A DNA stretch of 5,182 nucleotides from a bacterium (GTDB lineage Bacteria; Patescibacteriota; Minisyncoccia; Phycocordibacterales; UBA5272), in the NCBI GenBank assembly GCA_023267475.1, contig JAHFND010000031.1, forward strand, positions 1 to 5,182. The letters are read 5' to 3'. The notes beneath the pieces are model-generated. The model saw only the letters and a list, made by a program, of their open reading frames with translations. It made no database searches and was not told where the DNA came from. Below are positions 1 through 4,487 of the stretch, piece after piece. The translations under genes were made by a program, and so were the position numbers. Within the stretch, counting starts at the first letter, position 1; every line of letters begins with the position of its first letter.

Positions 1-67
1 TTAGCTCATATGGTAGAGCGCCGGTTTTGCACTCCGGAGGTGAGCGGTTCGATTCCGCTAGGGTCCA
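1..67 (+). tRNA. tRNA-Ala (anticodon TGC), 5' end cut by the window
   Basis: The cloverleaf can be read directly. The first base would be position 7 of the acceptor stem, followed by TA, a D arm (GCTC/GAGC), an anticodon arm (CCGGT-TTTGCAC-TCCGG), a 5-nt variable loop, a T arm (AGCGG-TTCGATT-CCGCT), the 3' acceptor strand AGGGTCC and discriminator A at 67. The anticodon TGC is at 28-30. U at position 70 and A at position 73 fit alanine identity if base 3, just outside the window, is G. The CCA end is not encoded (CAC follows). The top of the anticodon stem, 31-39, is a T-T mismatch, which is uncommon. Only six bases are missing, so the gene is probably intact. Its 3' half is the likely integration target of the convergent recombinase gene. 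Confidence 0.87.
1..67. other. Probable attachment site (attL or attR) within the tRNA gene
   Basis: A large serine recombinase gene lies immediately beside the tRNA and points into it, and its stop codon is inside the tRNA D-arm region (6-8). Integrases encoded next to a tRNA 3' end commonly use that tRNA as their target. The exact crossover dinucleotide cannot be placed without the other junction, where a partial repeat of the tRNA 3' part would be expected. Assignment is by context only. Confidence 0.55.
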
Positions 68-1571
68 CACTAAAAGACAAAGACGCTGAAAAGGCGTCTT
101 TTGTCTTGAAAAGACAGGCTAATTGAGTGGTTCCATAATCTTCATTTTTAAAGGTGATACCTTGGGGGAATTGGAACCATTGTAACTTCAATCGTTTATC
201 AAGATTTGCATCTTTCCATACAACACTTGGATACTTTAAATAGTGTGATACATACCCTAGAACTTCATCAAAGTCCATTTCCATTTCTTGTACAGAAGTA
301 AGGTTTATTTGTGTGCTAGTCATCTCCTGCTCTATCATGTCTAGTTGTTGTTTTAAAATGCTGTCACTAATAAATCCTTCAAGATTTTTCTTAATAAGTG
401 CATTTTGTCGTTCCTGAAGCTCGACAAGATAAGATCGTAGCTTTCTACCATCTTTTTGTTCATCACTTGTGGCTTTATTTAACTTTTCACCAAGTTTCAA
501 CTTTAACTTTAGTATTAAATCGTCGTTAAGTTGAAATTTATCCATATACCCCATAAATGCATCTTGGAATTTGTCTCTATTGTAATTAGAATCTCTTACT
601 CCAAAACGATAAAATGGATATTTCTTACTTCTACCTTTGGACCAACTTCCAGTTAATTTTCTACCTTCAGCATCAAATACAAAACGACGTAGAGGGAAGT
701 CTTCACTGTCGAGCTTATACTGGGACATCTTTTTTCCTCTCATTCTTAAAACTCTCTGTACTTGGTTAAATAGTTCCTCTTCAAGAACAGGCTCGAATAG
801 GCCTTTGTGACTTTCTCCAAACTTTTCTAGCATGCCAAAATATGTTCTATTTCTAAGCATGCTATAGAAGTACGGCTTACTTAGTGGTTTACCATTCTTC
901 AATCGTAAACCTAGCACCGCCATCATCTTCCTTATATCTTCAATAGCATGAGTATTCTTTGCAACAAGTTCAAATGTCTGTTTTATGAATGGACCCATTG
1001 TTGGGTTTGGTGCTATTGTTGACCTGCCACCTATCTTCACATTGTCATACCCAACAGGAGCCATCCAGACATATCTCCCTTCTCTCATTGCATCTTTCAT
1101 TCCTCCTGAACAACGCTCCGCACGAACATCGTTATCAAACTGTGCTACGTTTGCAAACATATTTTCCATAAACTTTCCTTGTGGAGTATTTTCAAAAAAC
1201 TCTGAAGTAGATTTTATCTCTACACCATATCGTTTCAATAAGATGCGTAGCTGACTATAATCATCTGTATTACGAGAGAGACGATCAAGCTTATAGATAA
1301 TTACAGCACTTAGTTTATTTTTCTTGTCAGAACAATACAAAAGTAACTTTTGTAACTCTGTACGTAAAGCTGTTTTAGCACTCTCTCCTTGCTCTATAAA
1401 GACTTCAGCTACTTCATAGCCATTTTTTAGTGCGTACTCTCGACAGTGTTTTTCTTGGGTACTTAAACTATTCCCTTCATCAACTTGTTCTTTTGTCGAC
1501 ACTCTCACATAAAGAACAGCTCTTTTCTGTTGGGTTATTTGCATGACGTTTCTTGTGGTCCAAAAATGCAT
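6..1571 (-). CDS. Large serine recombinase (site-specific integrase)
   Basis: This 521-residue protein probably integrates and excises the element by double-strand exchange through a serine-DNA intermediate. The N-terminal resolvase domain (about 17-165) has YVRVSTKEQ with the presumed nucleophile Ser25, and YKLDRLSRN at 93-101 with the catalytic arginines. A recombinase domain follows (about 168-275, including VGYD and RNRTYFG). Next comes a region aligned with the zinc ribbon (FPLRRFVF ... TGSWSKGRSKKYPFYRF) that lacks the usual cysteine pairs. A helical, probably coiled-coil segment (about 345-430) and a tail containing FQFPQGI complete it. The last ~20 residues, including DPSGIEPLTSG, are read from the antisense of the tRNA. 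The start is uncertain. ATG at 1571 has GAGG 9 nt upstream, while ATG at 1544 (Met10) gives 512 residues and places Ser at position 16, more usual for the family. The frame overlaps the end of the 88-aa gene upstream. Family is certain; the start is not. Confidence 0.95.
   Translation of the reverse strand: MHFWTTRNVMQITQQKRAVLYVRVSTKEQVDEGNSLSTQEKHCREYALKNGYEVAEVFIEQGESAKTALRTELQKLLLYCSDKKNKLSAVIIYKLDRLSRNTDDYSQLRILLKRYGVEIKSTSEFFENTPQGKFMENMFANVAQFDNDVRAERCSGGMKDAMREGRYVWMAPVGYDNVKIGGRSTIAPNPTMGPFIKQTFELVAKNTHAIEDIRKMMAVLGLRLKNGKPLSKPYFYSMLRNRTYFGMLEKFGESHKGLFEPVLEEELFNQVQRVLRMRGKKMSQYKLDSEDFPLRRFVFDAEGRKLTGSWSKGRSKKYPFYRFGVRDSNYNRDKFQDAFMGYMDKFQLNDDLILKLKLKLGEKLNKATSDEQKDGRKLRSYLVELQERQNALIKKNLEGFISDSILKQQLDMIEQEMTSTQINLTSVQEMEMDFDEVLGYVSHYLKYPSVVWKDANLDKRLKLQWFQFPQGITFKNEDYGTTQLACLFKTKDAFSASLSFSVDPSGIEPLTSGVQNRRSTI
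74..107 (+). terminator. Hairpin terminator after tRNA-Ala, potentially bidirectional
   Basis: The core stem GACGC (82-86) pairs with GCGTC (94-98) across a 7-nt loop. It extends outward through AAA/TTT and, after a one-base bulge at 102, through AAGAC/GTCTT, for about 13 base pairs in all. On the plus strand the core is followed by TTTTGTCTT, which suits a Rho-independent terminator for the tRNA transcript. On the minus strand the same stem is followed by TTTGTCTTTT, so it could also act on the recombinase transcript. There it lies inside the recombinase coding frame, ahead of its stop codon. Confidence 0.7.
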
Positions 1572-1746
1572 CTACAAGAACCTCAGCAAGGTAATCGAGA
1601 GCGTCATCTTCGGATATAAAATTAGAATTAATAAAACCTGAAGGGGAACTACAAGACAGTACATTGTTGCTACACAAAGACGACTGTAGACCCCCTTCAG
1701 GCTTCAATCTTCTGTCGTATTCGTCTTGTTTGTGTAGCTCACTCAT
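1480..1746 (-). CDS. Small protein coupled to the recombinase gene, function unknown
   Basis: This is an 88-residue protein of no family I can name with certainty. Its ATG shares one base with the TAA of the primase-helicase gene (TAATG), a typical coupling arrangement, and its 3' end overlaps the recombinase gene out of frame by 92 nt (65 nt if the recombinase starts at 1544). The N-terminal half is polar with PEGGLQSS and SSPSGF segments, both imposed by a DNA inverted repeat. Residues about 44-65 (SEDDALDYLAEVLVDAFLDHKK) should form an amphipathic helix. The tail has a CSLC motif (Cys77, Cys80), with Cys25 and Cys32 earlier. No signal peptide or membrane segment is visible. The position directly before an integrase would suit a recombination directionality factor or recombinase regulator, but this is inference from position. 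Confidence 0.7.
   Translation of the reverse strand: MSELHKQDEYDRRLKPEGGLQSSLCSNNVLSCSSPSGFINSNFISEDDALDYLAEVLVDAFLDHKKRHANNPTEKSCSLCESVDKRTS
1637..1701 (-). terminator. Intragenic inverted repeat with U-rich tail (attenuator-like) before the recombinase gene
   Basis: CCTGAAGGGG (1637-1646) pairs perfectly with its complement at 1692-1701. After a 2-nt internal mismatch, CTACA (1649-1653) pairs with TGTAG (1685-1689). On the minus strand the stem is followed at once by TTTTATTAATT (1636-1626), the layout of an intrinsic terminator, although the loop is long (about 31 nt). It lies within the 88-aa gene and upstream of the recombinase start, so it could limit recombinase transcription. It may instead be a protein-binding DNA palindrome. 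Confidence 0.45.
1669..1738. repeat. Long inverted repeat interleaved with the attenuator-like hairpin
   Basis: GCTACACAAA (1669-1678) has an exact reverse complement at 1729-1738. The match resumes after a 3-nt bulge, with GACGA (1679-1683) against TCGTC (1721-1725), giving about 15 pairs. One arm of this repeat lies inside the loop of the 1637-1701 hairpin and the other lies outside it, so the two structures cross. They can form only as a pseudoknot or as alternatives. The outer arm begins at codon 3 of the 88-aa gene. Confidence 0.6.
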
Positions 1747-4106
1747 TATAACAAAGATCCTTCTGAAATATCGTCAGTACTGTCAGTCTTAATAACTTTC
1801 TTGAGAGTAATTACTCTTGTGTCACCATTACTCTTTGATTCGTACAAGATACCAATTGATTTTAGATTTACCTTTAACTCATTTAGGCGTCTAGCTAAAG
1901 TATTTGGCGCTCTAGGGAATGGACCCTTGTTGTAAACATCACCAAAAGTATCTTCAAGATTTAATTTGTCTAAAAGCTCTGACGCCGTACCAATCCACTC
2001 GCTTTTTTCTTTCATAAAAAGAATGATTGCCAGAGCAACCGAATTTTCGTGAAGAGCAACTTGTGTTTGTTCTTTTATATTTGTCTCATAAGCTTTTATA
2101 AAATCTTCTTTCTTATAACCCAATCCTTCCGTAATAGCACAACCCCAAACCATAAAATCTGCCATTCTTGGTAACTTATTAAGTGTTAGCTTCGGTTTTA
2201 TCTCTAGTGTTTTTACTAGAACATCAAATATACCTCCAAGGATTATAGGCAGATCTTTGTTGAAGTTTTCATATAAATCCTTTTCCTGTTTTCTCTCCTC
2301 TTCTTCTATTCTGTTTAACTCCACGAGGATACTCCTCTCTAATAAGTCAGGGCGTGTAGCAACTACATTTATGCCATTGATACCTATACAACGCATAAAG
2401 TTATAAATAATATCGTCATCGTCTGTATAGAGTATTCTTTTTGAAAAACCACTCCCTGTTATGGCTTTACACAAAGTATCAGATGTTTCTTCAGGGATAA
2501 AAGAAACATTATCGAAGAATGAGAAATAATGATGGTCAAGTTTTTGAATTAGTTCTTTCTGTTCTTTTGGTAAATTAACTACCTCCATTAAAGACGGATC
2601 AATTATTCTTCTCAATAGTTTTGAAAGCGTAGATTTCGCTGAGCCTTGGGATCCAAATATAACAAGGGCAGGATGAGGGAAATCAGGAACAAAACAAGAA
2701 ATTACAAACACTAAAAGTAATAATCTATGACTTTCATTCGTTATATTTACATAGTTTAGTATCAGTTCTGCCTTGCCCGACCTCATTGGGATAACCTGAC
2801 TACTTTGATGAGAGTATCGCTTAAACAATGCAGGAGGATTATTAACCACCTCCCATTGGTTACTGGTTACTTTTACTGCTTGCCACTCTTTATTTGTTAA
2901 GTCATACCAGAGGACATTGTCTACCAATGAAGTTCTATTATTAAGTTTTATTCTATCCCCAGTGAACTTTGCTTTTCCTTCTAAAACAGATACTGCGCTT
3001 TTAACCACCTCAGAACTAACAGTCTTTTGATTGGCTCTATAAAACTCAAAAGACAGCAAATCTTTTATAGTCTGACTATTACATTTCCAAACTTCCGTGT
3101 GTCCATTTATATCCAAAGCTATGAATGGAGCATCTCTCTCATCTTTAAAGAGAAGTACATCTTTTCTATCGAGAATCATTTTAATTAACAGATCTGCCTG
3201 AGAAAGACTTTTATTGATTGAAGCCTCCTGTTTATACGGCTCATAAACTTCCACACATTTTTCAATAGCATTAGCGATTGTTCTAATGCGATAATCATTA
3301 CGCTCTCGCGTTTTTACCCTTTGTCCCAATGGAGAAGATAACCATATACGTTCGATCTGCGCAGAATTTTTTGCGGTCCAAAAAGCTAACGTAGAGCATA
3401 GGGCAAAATCAGCAGAAGAAAAGTCATTATCATATTTAGAAACACCTCCCTCATAGAGCTTCTTAAAATCAGTACCCTTCTTACTTCCAAATATCCTCTT
3501 CAATAGAACTTGATCATCTATGTGTTCAGTTTGAGCCAGACCCCCATTTATTGGTCCATTTTTGCCCCATGGATAGTCAATTGTTGAAAGAATGCTTAGC
3601 AACTCCTCTTCAGAAACTCTTCGTAACCCTAGTGGAATTTCATGATAGGAGTTACCTGTGGTAGCAATAAATCTACCATTTAAATAAACCTCAAAAGGAG
3701 CTTTTTTATTAGCTATTAAGGTGTATGGCTCATGAAGTTCTAAAAATATATGAAGACCTGTACCTGACTGAGATATTTCTGTAAAAGAGTTTGCCTGCTT
3801 TAGTAAATCAAATATTTTCTTAGCTTGTGGATGATATATCTTTCCATCTTTTAGTACATGATCTATATCAATACAAAGTAACTTCGAATCATGAAGTACT
3901 ATTCCTAAACCTTTAAAACCATTCGAGCCATTATCTAAAGCAACGGAGACTTCTTCATATGTTCTCCAGGTTTTCGGATCTGTTGATGAAGCTTTACTGT
4001 TGCCGGAGTAATATGGGATTTTTGTCTGCTTACCTTCTCTTTCAATTAATTTCCAATTAACCCACCTTTTATCCTTACCAAACTTTTCTACAAGAATATT
4101 TTTCAT
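1746..4106 (-). CDS. Primase-polymerase/helicase fusion protein (replication initiator of the element)
   Basis: This 786-residue protein probably primes, copies and unwinds the excised element. The N-terminal archaeo-eukaryotic primase-type domain (about 1-180) has the WVNWK and KIPY entry motifs, the metal-binding pair Asp80/Asp82 in CIDIDH, SGTGLH with His119, and FEVYLNGRFIATTG with Glu139 and Arg145. Residues about 225-285 (SSADFALCSTLAFWT ... RTIANAIE) match the helix-bundle domain found in NrS-1-type phage polymerases. Residues about 290-440 are unassigned. A C-terminal P-loop ATPase (about 460-600) has Walker A GSQGSAKST (485-493), a Walker-B-like YFSFFDN (527-533), GSGFSKRILYTDDDD, and Arg585/Arg591 in RPDLLERS. 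All key residues appear present, and the size suits a full-length fusion. The gene starts 4 nt after the DUF5659-like gene and ends in a TAATG overlap with the 88-aa gene. An origin is likely nearby, perhaps at 4381-4487. Family call is firm; substrate and host range are inference. Confidence 0.92.
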   Translation of the reverse strand: MKNILVEKFGKDKRWVNWKLIEREGKQTKIPYYSGNSKASSTDPKTWRTYEEVSVALDNGSNGFKGLGIVLHDSKLLCIDIDHVLKDGKIYHPQAKKIFDLLKQANSFTEISQSGTGLHIFLELHEPYTLIANKKAPFEVYLNGRFIATTGNSYHEIPLGLRRVSEEELLSILSTIDYPWGKNGPINGGLAQTEHIDDQVLLKRIFGSKKGTDFKKLYEGGVSKYDNDFSSADFALCSTLAFWTAKNSAQIERIWLSSPLGQRVKTRERNDYRIRTIANAIEKCVEVYEPYKQEASINKSLSQADLLIKMILDRKDVLLFKDERDAPFIALDINGHTEVWKCNSQTIKDLLSFEFYRANQKTVSSEVVKSAVSVLEGKAKFTGDRIKLNNRTSLVDNVLWYDLTNKEWQAVKVTSNQWEVVNNPPALFKRYSHQSSQVIPMRSGKAELILNYVNITNESHRLLLLVFVISCFVPDFPHPALVIFGSQGSAKSTLSKLLRRIIDPSLMEVVNLPKEQKELIQKLDHHYFSFFDNVSFIPEETSDTLCKAITGSGFSKRILYTDDDDIIYNFMRCIGINGINVVATRPDLLERSILVELNRIEEEERKQEKDLYENFNKDLPIILGGIFDVLVKTLEIKPKLTLNKLPRMADFMVWGCAITEGLGYKKEDFIKAYETNIKEQTQVALHENSVALAIILFMKEKSEWIGTASELLDKLNLEDTFGDVYNKGPFPRAPNTLARRLNELKVNLKSIGILYESKSNGDTRVITLKKVIKTDSTDDISEGSLL

Positions 4107-4110
4107 AGAT

Positions 4111-4380
4111 CTATTTGTAGGATTGAATTCGGCTTTTAATTTCTCGACTTACATTCCAAAACTTTTTAGGATCAACTAAAAGGTTTCCATTCCAGTATGC
4201 AAGGACAAGTTTTTCAATTGCTTCACTTTTTTCAAATATAAAATGGACCCTCCTTGAGTTTCCTTTTTCGGGTTCAATCGCAATAAGTTTGTACTCAAGA
4301 CACATCATAGTTACCGCTAAAGGAAAATCAGTAAAACGTATACAACCAGCCCCATCATCTGTCATATAATCTTTTTTCAT
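4111..4380 (-). CDS. DUF5659-like small protein
   Basis: This 89-residue protein resembles the DUF5659 family by its pattern: FTDFPLAVTMMCLEYKLIAIEPEKG, then RRVHFIFEKSE, then LVLAYWNGNLLVDPKKFW, and a basic end with IKSRIQ. I recognise the pattern from memory and it is not a computed match. The function of the family is not established. Its members are small cytosolic proteins often found near replication genes of mobile elements. No membrane segment or signal is visible. The gene is first after the control region and ends 4 nt before the primase-helicase start, so the two are probably co-transcribed and may act together. ATG at 4380 follows an A-rich stretch without a clear ribosome binding site, as is common in Bacteroidota. 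An in-frame ATG at 4365 is a weaker alternative. Confidence 0.83.
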   Translation of the reverse strand: MKKDYMTDDGAGCIRFTDFPLAVTMMCLEYKLIAIEPEKGNSRRVHFIFEKSEAIEKLVLAYWNGNLLVDPKKFWNVSREIKSRIQSYK

Positions 4381-4400
4381 TTTGTTTAATATTTATTTAC

Positions 4401-4432
4401 GGAAAATTAAAAGCCATCCGTTGTCGGATAGC
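4401..4432 (-). terminator. Intrinsic terminator or leader attenuator
   Basis: On the minus strand GCTATCCG-ACAA-CGGATGGC forms an 8-bp stem (one G-U pair) with a 4-nt loop (4432-4413), followed by TTTTAATTTTCC (4412-4401). The G-U pair becomes a C-A mismatch on the plus strand, so the minus strand is favoured. It lies about 49 nt after the stop of the upstream gene and 20 nt before the DUF5659-like start. It can therefore end the upstream transcript, and, if the promoter at 4460-4486 is real, also attenuate the downstream operon. Confidence 0.68.
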
Positions 4433-4452
4433 ATAGATGGACTTTTTATTCA

Positions 4453-4487
4453 GTTGTGACAAAGAATATTACTTAAGATGTCACAAC
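4453..4487. promoter_or_regulatory. Operator-like perfect inverted repeat
   Basis: GTTGTGACA (4453-4461) and TGTCACAAC (4479-4487) are exact reverse complements separated by 17 nt of AT-rich DNA. The half-site centres are about 26 bp apart. The right arm contains the stop codon of the upstream gene (4481-4483). Neither strand has a T run after the repeat, so a terminator is unlikely. The arms bracket the proposed promoter, which suits a dimeric repressor or replication initiator binding there. Confidence 0.55.
4460..4486 (-). promoter_or_regulatory. Possible Bacteroidota-type promoter of the operon
   Basis: On the minus strand TTG (4486-4484) stands in for the -33 element, and TATTCTTTG (4468-4460) resembles the -7 box TA-nn-TTTG with one extra base. 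The spacing is 15 nt, a little shorter than usual for Flavobacteriia. The start of transcription would fall near 4453, giving a leader of about 70 nt that contains the hairpin at 4413-4432. This is a weak match, supported mainly by its position between the operator arms. Confidence 0.35.

Noticed and set aside
21..37. tRNA-Cys (anticodon GCA) in place of tRNA-Ala
   Set aside because: Shifting the loop by one base breaks the anticodon stem pairs, and the discriminator is A and not U, so TGC (Ala) is the consistent reading.
985..1254. Plus-strand open frames (985-1254 and 989-1171) opposite the recombinase
   Set aside because: They are antisense to the conserved resolvase and recombinase domains, their translations have no recognisable motif, and two overlapping frames at the same place indicate shadows of the real gene.
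4453..4487. The inverted repeat as a Rho-independent terminator
   Set aside because: The loop would be 17 nt and neither strand has a T run after the stem. A better terminator with a T-rich tail lies 20 nt further on.
4453..4487. A CRP-type site (TGTGA ... TCACA)
   Set aside because: The half-sites are separated by far more than the 6 nt such sites require.
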